The notes under the pieces were generated by a model. That model saw only the letters and a program-made list of their open reading frames with translations, searched no databases and was not told where the DNA came from. A program made the translations under genes and the position numbers. A stretch of 14,697 bases of DNA from CBFIHN01 sp965662575 (GTDB lineage: Bacteria; Pseudomonadota; Gammaproteobacteria; Francisellales; CACEW01): assembly GCA_965662575.1 (NCBI GenBank), contig CBFIHN010000042.1, positions 1 to 14,697 of the forward strand, written 5' to 3'. This document shows, in pieces, positions 5,949 through 13,663 of this stretch. Within the stretch, counting starts at the first letter, position 1, and every line of letters starts with the position of its first letter.

Positions 5949-6941
5949 GTGCAGCTTTATCCGATTGCCAGATTTTTTTTATTTTTACTGCCGCCGGAGT
6001 GTGCACATAAAATTGCACTATCGCTACTCAGGCTCTCACATCGATTGGGGTTGTTGCGTAAACCTTGTGTTAAGCATGCAAGATCAGTATTTGGCCTGCA
6101 TTTTGATCATCCTGTTGGTATTGCAGCCGGTCTCGATAAAAATGGGGACTACATTGATTGTCTGGCTGCTTTAGGTGTGGGTTTTATTGAGGTGGGTGCA
6201 GTGACACCTGTGCCGCAACCCGGTAATCCTAAGCCGCGTTTATTCCGTTTACCAAAATATCATGCGTTGATTAATCGAATGGGTTTTAACAACAAGGGTG
6301 TTGATTATCTTGTGGCTAATTTAAAAAAGCGGAAGGCAGTTTGCCCTGTTGGGGTTAATCTTGGGAAGAACAAAGCAACGCCTTTAGATAAAGCCTATCA
6401 GGATTATGTTATTTGTTTAGAAAAAATTTATCCGTATGCTGATTTTGCAACGATCAATATTTCTTCACCTAATACACCTGGGTTAAGGGAATTGCAATCT
6501 TCAGGTTATATATCCGTGTTGCTAACAAAAGTGACTGATGTGAGAGAAACCTTGCGAGTGAAGCATGGTCGTCGCCTACCGATCATTGTAAAAATTTCTC
6601 CAGATATGACGGAGCAACAAACGATTGATGTGCTGCGAGCAGTTAAAGAGGCGAAGCTTGATGGGATTATGACAACAAATACCACACAGGATAGAACGGC
6701 GATTCAAGATGCCCCCGTAGTAGAAGAGCAAGGCGGGTTAAGTGGTCAGCCGCTAAAAGAGCTCAGCCGCCAGAGTTTGCGATGGTCGGTGGCCTCTCAG
6801 GTGGACTTGCCAATTATTTCTGTTGGTGGTATTGATTCAAAAGAAGAGGTCTACTGGCGTTTGAATAATGGTGCTCAGTTGGTTCAAATTTATACCGGCC
6901 TGATTTATCATGGGCCAAAACTCATAAGAGACATAATATGA
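5949..6941 (+). CDS. pyrD: Dihydroorotate dehydrogenase, class 2 (quinone-linked)
   Basis: The enzyme oxidises dihydroorotate to orotate in pyrimidine synthesis, passing electrons through FMN to membrane quinones. The N-terminal MQLYPIARFFLFLLPPECAHKIAL matches the membrane-associating helix of class 2 enzymes. The FMN and substrate motifs are AAGLDKNGD, GAVTPVPQPGNPKPRLFRL, NRMGFNNKG, NISSPNTPGLRELQ (S172/S173 contain the class 2 catalytic serine), TTNTTQDR, GGLSGQPL and VGGIDS. From the GTG at 5949 it has 330 residues, close to E. coli's 336, and aligns with the usual start. An in-frame TTG at 5937 would overlap the rph stop and add four residues; I prefer GTG, but the choice is open because no strong Shine-Dalgarno site decides it. 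Its stop overlaps the next start (ATGA). Confidence 0.95.
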   Translation: MQLYPIARFFLFLLPPECAHKIALSLLRLSHRLGLLRKPCVKHARSVFGLHFDHPVGIAAGLDKNGDYIDCLAALGVGFIEVGAVTPVPQPGNPKPRLFRLPKYHALINRMGFNNKGVDYLVANLKKRKAVCPVGVNLGKNKATPLDKAYQDYVICLEKIYPYADFATINISSPNTPGLRELQSSGYISVLLTKVTDVRETLRVKHGRRLPIIVKISPDMTEQQTIDVLRAVKEAKLDGIMTTNTTQDRTAIQDAPVVEEQGGLSGQPLKELSRQSLRWSVASQVDLPIISVGGIDSKEEVYWRLNNGAQLVQIYTGLIYHGPKLIRDII

Positions 6942-7603
6942 AAAATTATATTGTAGGATCACTATTCGCACTGTCTACCGCGTCAGTGTTTGCCTTACCT
7001 CCATTTTGTCAATCACATGGTTATAGTCGTGGAGATAAAGTCTTTGGTGATGTTAATTGTGAAAAAGGTAAGGTAGCAGCTTTATCGGTTTATGGTAATA
7101 CCGATTTAGAGCACACAACAATTAGCCAGAGTCTGTCAGTACATGGTCATCTTGATGCAGAGCATGTCAATTTTGGTCAGGTCAATGTTTATGGTTATGC
7201 TAAGTTGAAACATGCAGAGGTTAAGGATGATTTGATTGTGCACGGGGCATTGTCGGCAAAACATGCTGAGTTTAAGGGGGCGGTCAAAGCTTATGGCCAC
7301 TTAGCAGTGACGGCTACTCAGTTATTAGACCGGGTCAGAGTTTATGGCGATGTCAATGCAAATCATGCTACGTTTACAAAATCACTGAAAGTTTATGGTC
7401 ACCATACGGTGTTAGTTAATAGTCAGGCAAATGATATTGTTGTGAGTAATCATTTGCTGACACCGAGCGTGACGTTGGAAGGTAAAACGATTATCACAGG
7501 TGATATCCGTTTTGTGAAAAAACCTGGCATTGTTTATCAGGATAAGCAATCTAAGCTTGAGGGCAAGGTATTCAATGGTAAAATTGAACATAAACATTAT
7601 TAG
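6938..7603 (+). CDS. Secreted protein of eight 17-residue repeats, probable beta-solenoid; function unknown
   Basis: A 221-residue protein I do not recognise. A signal peptide (residues 1-19, cleavage SVFA|LPP) sends it to the periplasm or outside. C24 and C41 are the only cysteines of the mature part and could form a disulfide capping the N-terminus. Residues 49-183 fall into eight tandem units of 17 residues (one of 16), with pattern [LV]xV[YH]G, then variable residues, then H-A-x-F/V in many copies: LSVYGNTDLEHTTISQS, LSVHGHLDAEHVNFGQ, VNVYGYAKLKHAEVKDD, LIVHGALSAKHAEFKGA and so on, the last being degenerate. Such regular V-x-[YH]-G units suggest a stacked beta-solenoid, superficially like bactofilins or pentapeptide-type helices. 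Bactofilins, however, lack signal peptides. It is translationally coupled to pyrD through ATGA and followed nine bases later by a YciI gene; neither explains its role. Confidence 0.85.
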   Translation: MKNYIVGSLFALSTASVFALPPFCQSHGYSRGDKVFGDVNCEKGKVAALSVYGNTDLEHTTISQSLSVHGHLDAEHVNFGQVNVYGYAKLKHAEVKDDLIVHGALSAKHAEFKGAVKAYGHLAVTATQLLDRVRVYGDVNANHATFTKSLKVYGHHTVLVNSQANDIVVSNHLLTPSVTLEGKTIITGDIRFVKKPGIVYQDKQSKLEGKVFNGKIEHKHY

Positions 7604-7612
7604 GAATTAGTC

Positions 7613-7933
7613 ATGTTAATCGCAATATCAACCTATCTTAAACCACTTCCAGTACTTGATGCTGACTATCGTGAACCGCATGTTGCTTATATCAAAAGGC
7701 TAATAGATGATAAGAAAGTTCTAATGGCTGGACGCCAAACAGATAATTCAGGTGGTGTGATTATTAGCCAAACCAATCTATCTCGACAAGCATTTGAGCA
7801 ATTGCTTGAAAATGACCCCTATGTGGTTGCTCAAGCGGCAGAGTACCATATTATTGAATTTGAACCGGGATTAAAATCAGTCACATTGGCAGATATTTTG
7901 TCGTTGGAGTCTGCGATGAAACCTAGTGGATAG
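7613..7933 (+). CDS. YciI family protein
   Basis: A 106-residue cytoplasmic protein consisting of one YCII domain, a ferredoxin-like dimeric alpha+beta fold. The family's conserved histidine (H23 in REPHVAYIKRL) and aspartate (D68 in ENDPYVVAQAAEYHIIEFEP) are present; they line a putative active site. MAGRQTDNSGGVII is the usual glycine-bearing hairpin. The biochemical role of most YciI proteins is unknown. AGGA (7602-7605) overlaps the preceding stop and lies seven bases before ATG. It is probably the last gene of the rph-pyrD-solenoid run, with the gltA promoter starting just after it. I see no clear terminator between them. Confidence 0.88.
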   Translation: MLIAISTYLKPLPVLDADYREPHVAYIKRLIDDKKVLMAGRQTDNSGGVIISQTNLSRQAFEQLLENDPYVVAQAAEYHIIEFEPGLKSVTLADILSLESAMKPSG

Positions 7934-7944
7934 TCACTAATCAA

Positions 7945-7974
7945 TTGACCCCAGCAGGTATTTTGCCCTATAAT
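7945..7974 (+). promoter_or_regulatory. Sigma70-type promoter of gltA
   Basis: TTGACC (7945-7950), an 18-base spacer and a consensus TATAAT (7969-7974). Transcription would start near 7981, about 27 bases before the gltA ATG. This is the best promoter match in the window, suggesting strong transcription of gltA and perhaps the genes behind it. Confidence 0.75.
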
Positions 7975-8007
7975 TTTCGGCGTTTTAAGCCACTGAAGGG
8001 AAAAATT

Positions 8008-9294
8008 ATGAGCACAAAAACAGCTACTTTAACCGTTGACGGAAAAACACGCCAACTCCCAATTCATAGTCCTTCTGTTGGTCCCGATGTCGTTGATGTG
8101 TCAAGCTTAGTCCAAGAAGGGATATTTACTTTTGACCCTGGATTCACCTCGACCGCGTCTTGTGAATCTAAAATTACTTACATTGATGGTAAAAATGGTG
8201 TTTTGCTTTACCGTGGTTATCCCATCAAAGAACTGGCTGAAAAAGCTGATTTCCTTGAAGTGTGTTATTTGCTGCTTAACGGTGAATTACCGACTGCGGA
8301 GCAAAAAAAAGAGTTTGATCATAGCATTACTTATCAAACTATGGTTCATGAACAGTTAGTACATTTCTTCCGTGGTTTCCGTCGAGATGCCCATCCAATG
8401 GCAATTATGGTCGGTGTTGTCGGCGCTTTATCTGCTTTTTACCATGGTAAACTGAATATACATAACAAAGAAAGTCGCCAAATGGCTGCAAATCGATTAA
8501 TCGCTAAAATGCCAACCATTGCGGCCATGTGTTATAAATACTGTGTTGGACAACCATTTATTGCACCACGCAATGATATGAGTTACGCAGAAAATTTCTT
8601 GCACATGATGTTTGCGACACCTTGTGAGGAGTACAAGCCTAACCCCGTATTTGTCAAAGCCATGGACGCAATTTTTACCTTGCACGCTGATCATGAGCAA
8701 AATGCCTCTACTTCGACCGTTCGTCTTGCGGGTTCAACTGGTGCTAATCCATTTGCCTGCATTGCATCAGGTATTTCTGCCTTGTGGGGGCCTGCCCATG
8801 GTGGTGCGAATGAAGCGGCTTTGAAGATGCTGCAAGAGATTGGTCATGTTGATAATATTCCTCAATATATCGCCAAGGCAAAAGATAAGGATGACCCATT
8901 CCGTATGATGGGTTTTGGTCACCGTGTTTACAAGAGTTATGATCCTCGTGCTGCTGTGATGCGTCAAATTTGCCAAGAAGTTTTGGGTCAGTTAGGTGAG
9001 TTGAACGATCCTATTCTACAAGTCGCGATGAAGCTGCAAGATATTGCAGCAGAAGATCCTTATTTTATCGAGAAAGGCTTATATCCCAATGTTGATTTTT
9101 ATTCTGGTATTGTTTTAAGCGCTATTGGCATTCCAACCAAAATGTTTACGGTTATCTTCGCGCTTGCGCGTACCGTTGGTTGGATTTCACATTGGCATGA
9201 AATGATTGGTGATCCAAAGGCCAAACTTGGTCGACCTCGCCAGTTATATACCGGTGAAACGCAGCGTGAATTTAAACCAGTTAATGCGCGTTAA
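8008..9294 (+). CDS. gltA: Citrate synthase, type II (hexameric)
   Basis: It condenses acetyl-CoA and oxaloacetate into citrate, the entry step of the TCA cycle. From the ATG at 8008 the protein has 428 residues, matching E. coli's 427. The catalytic residues fall where expected: H264 in GPAHGGANEAAL, H305 in GFGHRVYKSYDPRA and D363 in NVDFYSG. LHADHEQNASTSTVRLAGSTG and SHWHEMIGDPKAKLGRPRQLYTG are also typical. The N-terminal domain (about residues 1-50, with a TLTVDGK strand) is the one that binds NADH in type II enzymes. A longer frame opens upstream at 7945 but would begin inside the promoter; GAAGGG (7995-8000) supports 8008. The stop TAA shares its last base with the dacA ATG, an unusual pairing. 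Confidence 0.97.
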   Translation: MSTKTATLTVDGKTRQLPIHSPSVGPDVVDVSSLVQEGIFTFDPGFTSTASCESKITYIDGKNGVLLYRGYPIKELAEKADFLEVCYLLLNGELPTAEQKKEFDHSITYQTMVHEQLVHFFRGFRRDAHPMAIMVGVVGALSAFYHGKLNIHNKESRQMAANRLIAKMPTIAAMCYKYCVGQPFIAPRNDMSYAENFLHMMFATPCEEYKPNPVFVKAMDAIFTLHADHEQNASTSTVRLAGSTGANPFACIASGISALWGPAHGGANEAALKMLQEIGHVDNIPQYIAKAKDKDDPFRMMGFGHRVYKSYDPRAAVMRQICQEVLGQLGELNDPILQVAMKLQDIAAEDPYFIEKGLYPNVDFYSGIVLSAIGIPTKMFTVIFALARTVGWISHWHEMIGDPKAKLGRPRQLYTGETQREFKPVNAR

Positions 9295-10496
9295 TGATGA
9301 TCAAAAGTGTATTTGCCGCAGTTCTCTGCGGCATTTTTTTAGTTGTTATTGCGTGGGCGGAAACGCCACAAGCGGATGATTTATCAATAAAAAAAGTCCT
9401 TGTTGGTGGAAGAAAACAGACTTTGATCGAGCCACCAGCGATTAAGCTTAAAGCAAAATCCTGGGTTCTCCTTGATGATAGTTCGGGAGAAATCTTAGCT
9501 GAACACAATTCAAATTTGCGTCTACCGCCAGCGAGTTTAACAAAAATAATGACCGCTACTGTCGTTGCTGAAGCCTTGGCCAAAGGCCATATGTCTTTAA
9601 ATGATCAAACGGTCGTTAGTGAAAAAGCTTGGCGTACTGGTGGCTCAAGAACTTTTTTGAAGCTGCATAGCCAAGTCAGTGTGGAAAACTTGCTAAAAGG
9701 TATGATGATTCAATCCGGCAATGACGCGGCCGTGGTTTTAGCGGAATATACGGCGGGTAGCGAAAGTGCTTTTGCCGCCCTGATGAATCACATGGCTGAA
9801 CAGCTTGGCATGAAAAATAGCCATTTTACTAATGCGAATGGCCTGCCGGATCCTGATGAATATAGCACTGCATATGACTTAAGTTTACTGTCACAGCATT
9901 TAATTAATGCTTTTCCTGCTGTTTATCATTTTGCGTCAGTACCCAGTTTTACGTGGAATGGGATTAAACAATATAACCGCAATCGGTTGCTCAGTTTAGA
10001 TAAAGCTGTTGATGGCATTAAAACTGGCTATACTAAAGCGGCTGGTTATTGTTTAGCCGCTTCAGCTAAAAAATTTGGCATGCGCTTGATTGCCATTGTC
10101 ATGGGAGCGCCAACAAAAAGCGTGCGTCATCGTGATACTTTACGTTTGCTCAATTGGGGGTTTCGTTTTTACCGCAGCCATCAACTTTACACTCAAGGTC
10201 AGGTGATTAAGAAAGTTCCCCTTCTATTTGGTCAGAAGAATACGTTGGCTGTTGGCTTAGAGCGCAATTTGTCGATTGCCATTCCTAAAGGTCACTACCA
10301 TGCGCTAACGGTGCATTTGCAAATTCAACATCAACTCTCCGCGCCGATAAAAAAAGGTGAGCAGGTGGGGGATCTCATGATTGCCAGGCAAGGAAAAACA
10401 ATTGCTAAGCAACCTTTAATTGCTTTAGAGTCTGTTGAAAAAGGTCATGTGTTTAAACGCTTATTTGACCAGATCAAACATTGGTTTGGCATCTGA
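9294..10496 (+). CDS. dacA: D-alanyl-D-alanine carboxypeptidase (PBP5/6 type)
   Basis: A periplasmic serine peptidase that removes the terminal D-Ala from peptidoglycan pentapeptides and so limits cross-linking. It has 400 residues. A signal peptide (MMIKSVFAAVLCGIFLVVIAWA|ET) is followed by the penicillin-binding domain, with S81-L-T-K84 (nucleophile S81), S141-G-N143 and K243-T-G245. The C-terminal beta domain (PBP5_C, about residues 300-380) follows, and the tail VFKRLFDQIKHWFGI is an amphipathic helix that anchors these enzymes to the outer face of the inner membrane. The ATG overlaps the gltA stop by one base (TAATG) and has no evident Shine-Dalgarno site, so translation probably depends on ribosomes finishing gltA; a second ATG follows at once (9297). 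It overlaps dat by one base (TGATG). Confidence 0.95.
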   Translation: MMIKSVFAAVLCGIFLVVIAWAETPQADDLSIKKVLVGGRKQTLIEPPAIKLKAKSWVLLDDSSGEILAEHNSNLRLPPASLTKIMTATVVAEALAKGHMSLNDQTVVSEKAWRTGGSRTFLKLHSQVSVENLLKGMMIQSGNDAAVVLAEYTAGSESAFAALMNHMAEQLGMKNSHFTNANGLPDPDEYSTAYDLSLLSQHLINAFPAVYHFASVPSFTWNGIKQYNRNRLLSLDKAVDGIKTGYTKAAGYCLAASAKKFGMRLIAIVMGAPTKSVRHRDTLRLLNWGFRFYRSHQLYTQGQVIKKVPLLFGQKNTLAVGLERNLSIAIPKGHYHALTVHLQIQHQLSAPIKKGEQVGDLMIARQGKTIAKQPLIALESVEKGHVFKRLFDQIKHWFGI

Positions 10497-11353
10497 TGAG
10501 TCTTGCTTACCTCAATGGCCAATTCCTGCCTTTAGAACAGGCACAAGTTTCTGTGCTTGATCGAGGGTTTTTATTTGCGGATAGTATTTATGAGGTCATA
10601 CAGGTTTACCATAACCAACCATTCTTGGTTGAACAGCATCTTGCCCGTTTGGACAACAGCCTAAATTATTCAGCGATTCAACTCAATTGGTCGCATCAGG
10701 TATGGCTGGATATTTTTCAATATCTGATTGAACAGCATTCGGAGTCACATTTTAAGATTTATTTACAAGTAACGCGCGGTGTTGAGTCACAACGTAGTCA
10801 TCATTATGATGAAAAGCAGAAGGCAACACCAACGGTTTTGGTTTTTACCCAAAATCATAAACAGCGGCAATTGCAAGATATTCAGCCACAAAAAGTTATT
10901 TTACTTGAGGACTTGCGTTGGCGTCGCTGTGATATTAAAAGTACCGCTCTATTGGCGAATGTTTTAATGCAACAACAAGCACGAGAACAAGGTGCGAGTG
11001 AAGCATTATTGATGCGTGATGATTTAGTTTGTGAAGGCAGTAGTAGCAATGTATTTATTGTTAAAGACCGTATCATCATCACGCCACCTGGTAGTCAATA
11101 TTTGTTAGATGGCGTTACACGAGGTTTTGTATTCACGGTCGCTCAGCACAATGAGATAGCAATTCAAGAAAAACCTATTAGTAAGGCCGACTTATTTGCT
11201 GCAGATGAAGTGTGGATTACCAGTACCAGTCGTGATATTGAACCGGTAGTTATGATTGATAACCATCGGGTGGGCTCTGGACAGCCAGGACCTGTGTGGC
11301 AGAAAATGATACAATTATTCTTAAATCATAAGCAGGAGCTTTATGCACCATGA
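10496..11353 (+). CDS. dat: D-amino acid (D-alanine) aminotransferase, class IV PLP enzyme
   Basis: It transfers amino groups between D-alanine and 2-oxoglutarate, giving pyruvate and D-glutamate, and so links D-Ala turnover to peptidoglycan precursors. From the ATG at 10496 it has 285 residues, the family norm. Fold-type IV motifs are clear: YLNGQFLPLEQAQVSVLDRGFLFADSIYEV near the N-terminus, the PLP lysine K148 in RRCDIKSTALLANVL, EGSSSNVFIV and LLDGVTR. The CDIKS-NVL context and lack of the branched-chain aminotransferase signature favour Dat over IlvE; 4-amino-4-deoxychorismate lyase (PabC) is a less likely alternative. The dacA product releases D-Ala, which fits its neighbour's job. It overlaps dacA by one base and ybeD by ATGA. 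A TTG-initiated extension to 10481 is unnecessary. Confidence 0.9.
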   Translation: MSLAYLNGQFLPLEQAQVSVLDRGFLFADSIYEVIQVYHNQPFLVEQHLARLDNSLNYSAIQLNWSHQVWLDIFQYLIEQHSESHFKIYLQVTRGVESQRSHHYDEKQKATPTVLVFTQNHKQRQLQDIQPQKVILLEDLRWRRCDIKSTALLANVLMQQQAREQGASEALLMRDDLVCEGSSSNVFIVKDRIIITPPGSQYLLDGVTRGFVFTVAQHNEIAIQEKPISKADLFAADEVWITSTSRDIEPVVMIDNHRVGSGQPGPVWQKMIQLFLNHKQELYAP

Positions 11354-11625
11354 GTGATGAGCAAAAAAATGAGAATTTATGGCAATTTCCCTGTGATTTC
11401 CCGATTAAGGTTATGGCTGACAATGTGCCGGGTATTGAACTTTTCGTCCGAGAAACCTTGAGTAAACATATCCGTGAGCCAGAGAAAATAGAATTCAAAA
11501 GCCGTGAAAGTCGTGAAGGTAATTATATCTCAATGACTGCGATTTTTGAGGCTGACAGTAAAGAACAGCTAAATACGCTGTATGAAATTTTTAGCAAACA
11601 CCCTCAAGTTAAGATGGTTTTATAG
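11350..11625 (+). CDS. ybeD: YbeD/DUF493 family protein
   Basis: A small cytoplasmic protein of 91 residues, the usual size of the YbeD (DUF493) family, which adopts an ACT-like alpha-beta fold. Typical segments are LWQFPCDFPIKVMADNVPGIE, a middle helix, SREGNYISMTAIFEADSKEQLNTLYEIF and a C-terminal HPQVKMVL strand. Its biochemical role is unsettled; in many gammaproteobacteria it lies between dacA and lipB and is suspected to regulate lipoate metabolism. Here dacA-dat precede it, but lipB does not follow. AGGAG (11334-11338) lies 11 bases before the ATG, and the start overlaps the dat stop (ATGA). Confidence 0.93.
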   Translation: MSDEQKNENLWQFPCDFPIKVMADNVPGIELFVRETLSKHIREPEKIEFKSRESREGNYISMTAIFEADSKEQLNTLYEIFSKHPQVKMVL

Positions 11626-11703
11626 TTGGCAACGCATCATCAATTCTTCTGACGAAAGCAACAGAGTATTGTATCTTGCATTATATTTCGCCTGTGTGGC
11701 AAC

Positions 11704-11787
11704 GTCGCACTCACGGCGACTGAAGCGAAGCTGCGCCGCTTCCCTTCAGTACCCCTAGGCGTTAGTGCCTCGTGGCAAGCCATGAGG
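11704..11787. repeat. GC-rich block of consecutive hairpins upstream of fba
   Basis: Three hairpins follow one another. GTCGC (11704-11708) pairs with GCGAC (11716-11720). The arm 11719-11731 pairs with 11738-11750 as ACTGAAG/CTTCAGT plus GAAGC/GCTTC around a single C-C mismatch and a six-base loop. 11768-11787 is a near-perfect 20-base palindrome (CCTCGTGGC/GCCATGAGG with one G-T). The block is visibly richer in G and C than its surroundings and has no T tract. TGGCAACG occurs just before it (11627-11634 and 11697-11704). It could be a REP-like intergenic repeat, a remnant of a small element or the structured leader of fba; nothing in one copy decides this. Confidence 0.5.
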
Positions 11788-11813
11788 TATAACTATTAAT
11801 GAAGGAGAGAACC

Positions 11814-12881
11814 ATGGCACTTATTTCACTACGACAAATGCTTGATCATGCAGCGGAGCATCATTATGGTATTCCTGCATTTAATGTGAATAATCTTGAA
11901 CAGATTCGTGCGGTAATGGAAGCCGCTGATGCGACTGATAGTCCGGTGATTGTTCAAGCATCTGCTGGTGCCCGTAGTTATGCGGGTGCACCGTTTATTC
12001 GCCATTTAATTGCAGCGGCTATTGAAGAATTTCCACATATTCCAGTTGTCATGCACCAAGATCATGGTGCTTCTCCCGCAGTTTGTCAGCGCTCAATTCA
12101 ATTGGGCTTTTCATCGGTTATGATGGATGGCTCATTGAAAGAGGATGCAAAAACTCCCGCTGATTTTGAGTATAATGTTGATGTCACCAAGAAAGTAGTT
12201 GAAATGGCTCATGCCTGTGGTGTCTCTGTTGAAGGTGAGCTTGGCTGTTTGGGTTCTTTAGAAACCGGTATGGCTGGTGAAGAAGATGGTTCGGGTGCAG
12301 ACGGTATTCTGACGATGGATCAAATGCTAACGGACCCTGAAGAAGCAGCACAATTTGTGAAAGCAACCAATGTCGATGCGTTAGCGATTGCAATTGGTAC
12401 CAGTCATGGCGCCTATAAGTTTACCAAACCACCTACTGGTGATATTTTATCTATCCAACGTATTAAGGAAATTCATCAACGTATTCCACACACGCATTTG
12501 GTTATGCATGGTTCTTCTAGTGTCCCGCAAGATTGGTTGGCGATTATCAATGAATTTGGTGGTGATATGGGTGAAACTTATGGTGTGCCGGTAGAAGAAA
12601 TCCAGCAAGGGATCAAATACGGTGTGCGTAAAGTCAACATTGACACGGATTTGCGTATGGCTGCAACAGGAGCGATTCGCCGTTATATGGCAACACACCG
12701 TGCTGAATTTGACCCGCGGAAATATAACCGCGCTGCGAAGCAGGCAATGCAGGAAATTTGTCATGCTCGCTTTGAAGCTTTTGGTTCAGCAGGGAATGCA
12801 AGTAAAATTAAGCCATTATCACTTGATGTTATGTTCGAGCGCTATGCCAAAGGTGAACTGGATGCAGTAATTCACAATTAG
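11814..12881 (+). CDS. fba: Fructose-bisphosphate aldolase, class II (Calvin subtype)
   Basis: A zinc enzyme that reversibly cleaves fructose-1,6-bisphosphate into glyceraldehyde-3-phosphate and DHAP, for glycolysis and gluconeogenesis. From the ATG at 11814 it has 355 residues. The opening MALISLRQMLDHAAEHHYGIPAFNVNNLEQ is that of the subtype named after Calvin-cycle CbbA, which is also common in non-autotrophs, so no CO2 fixation is implied. D83 and H84 of MHQDHGASPAVC are the catalytic aspartate and a zinc ligand; VEGELGCLGSLETGMAGEEDG, GTSHGAYKF, VMHGSSSVPQDW and GVRKVNIDTDLRMA complete the active site. AAGGAG (11802-11807) seven bases before this ATG decides it over the in-frame ATG at 11799. 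A GC-rich hairpin block lies just upstream; a lone TATATT (11682-11687) is the best, weak promoter hint. Confidence 0.96.
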   Translation: MALISLRQMLDHAAEHHYGIPAFNVNNLEQIRAVMEAADATDSPVIVQASAGARSYAGAPFIRHLIAAAIEEFPHIPVVMHQDHGASPAVCQRSIQLGFSSVMMDGSLKEDAKTPADFEYNVDVTKKVVEMAHACGVSVEGELGCLGSLETGMAGEEDGSGADGILTMDQMLTDPEEAAQFVKATNVDALAIAIGTSHGAYKFTKPPTGDILSIQRIKEIHQRIPHTHLVMHGSSSVPQDWLAIINEFGGDMGETYGVPVEEIQQGIKYGVRKVNIDTDLRMAATGAIRRYMATHRAEFDPRKYNRAAKQAMQEICHARFEAFGSAGNASKIKPLSLDVMFERYAKGELDAVIHN

Positions 12882-12883
12882 CT

Positions 12884-12910
12884 TTGGGAAAGGCCGGGGT
12901 TTTTTCCCAA
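12884..12910 (+). terminator. Hairpin between fba and the response regulator
   Basis: TTGGGAAA (12884-12891) and TTTCCCAA (12903-12910) form a perfect 8-bp stem around an 11-base loop, starting three bases after the fba stop. Six T's sit at the loop and 3' arm rather than after the stem, so termination may be partial and some read-through into the regulator gene is possible. Confidence 0.5.
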
Positions 12911-12925
12911 CTAAAGGGGGTGTAA

Positions 12926-13663
12926 GTGAATACAGTTGCAAGGAAGCAGATTCTATTAGTAGAAGATGATCAGCAAATTTGTCAATTATTAGTAAAATTT
13001 CTAGTCAGTTTTCACTATGATGTCGATGTTGTCTCATCTGGCCAAGCGATGAAAAATGCATTGGCAAGTAAAATTTTTGACCTTGTATTGCTAGATATTA
13101 TGTTGCCAGATAGCAATGGGTTTGACTTATGCCAGGCAATTCGTGTTGAGTCCGATGTGCCGATTATTATCATCAGTGCGCTAGAGCAAGATAGTGATCG
13201 TATTTTAGGGCTTGAAATGGGCGCTGATGATTATCTGCCTAAGCCATTTAATACACGAGAATTATTGGCCCGGATGAAGGCATTGCTGCGCCGGGTTGAA
13301 GGCGCAGTGCCTAGTAAATCGGCAGGCAATCTGATTGCGTTTAATACGTGGCAACTGGATCGTTATCGACATTTATTAATTGATCAGAATCAAGTTGGTA
13401 TTGCGTTAAGTTCAAAAGAATTTGACTTATTAGAAATTTTTTTGCTGCACCCTTATCATATACTCTCTCGTAATCAGCTGATGGAAAAACTCTATGAACG
13501 TGAGTTTGATTATTTCGATCGGAGTATTGATGTACTTATTGGCCGTTTACGTAAAAAAATCGAGTTAGATTTTAGGCATCCTACGTTACTGAAGACGGTA
13601 CGTGGTGCAGGTTATCAATTTTGTGCTAAACCCATAGCAGTAAAAGAAGTGACATCAGGATGA
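12926..13663 (+). CDS. OmpR-family two-component response regulator
   Basis: A 245-residue DNA-binding regulator. The receiver domain (about residues 7-125) has the acidic pair D14-D15, phospho-acceptor D57 in LLDIMLPD, S84 in IIIISAL and K106 in YLPKPF, so it should be phosphorylatable. The C-terminal winged-helix domain (about 135-238) shows LSSKEFDLLEIFLLHPYHILSRNQLMEKL, the recognition helix region RSIDVLIGRLRKKIE and the closing KTVRGAGYQF. It begins at GTG with AAAGGGGG (12913-12920) upstream. The ATGA overlap with a histidine kinase marks a cognate pair. Target genes and signal cannot be told, although the domain order and partner type are those of OmpR-EnvZ-like systems. GTG start plus coupled kinase implies one transcript, possibly with read-through from fba. 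Confidence 0.93.
   Translation: MNTVARKQILLVEDDQQICQLLVKFLVSFHYDVDVVSSGQAMKNALASKIFDLVLLDIMLPDSNGFDLCQAIRVESDVPIIIISALEQDSDRILGLEMGADDYLPKPFNTRELLARMKALLRRVEGAVPSKSAGNLIAFNTWQLDRYRHLLIDQNQVGIALSSKEFDLLEIFLLHPYHILSRNQLMEKLYEREFDYFDRSIDVLIGRLRKKIELDFRHPTLLKTVRGAGYQFCAKPIAVKEVTSG

Noticed and set aside
5947..6174. 75-codon + frame inside the pyrD start, considered as a sign of a frameshift
   Set aside because: The pyrD frame is continuous from its N-terminal helix to its last motif, so the other frame is a shadow.
6938..7603. Bactofilin identity for the repeat protein
   Set aside because: The repeat length is suggestive, but bactofilins are cytoplasmic and this protein has a clear signal peptide and no bactofilin hallmark that I can see.
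7945..8007. N-terminal extension of citrate synthase by 21 residues
   Set aside because: It would start in the promoter hexamers. The ATG at 8008 has a proper ribosome site and gives the family length.
9281..9583. 100-codon minus frame over the dacA start
   Set aside because: Antisense to well-supported gltA and dacA sequence, without its own signals.
11814..12881. Evidence for Calvin-cycle CO2 fixation from the aldolase subtype
   Set aside because: This subtype is common in heterotrophs, and no RuBisCO or phosphoribulokinase gene is in the window.
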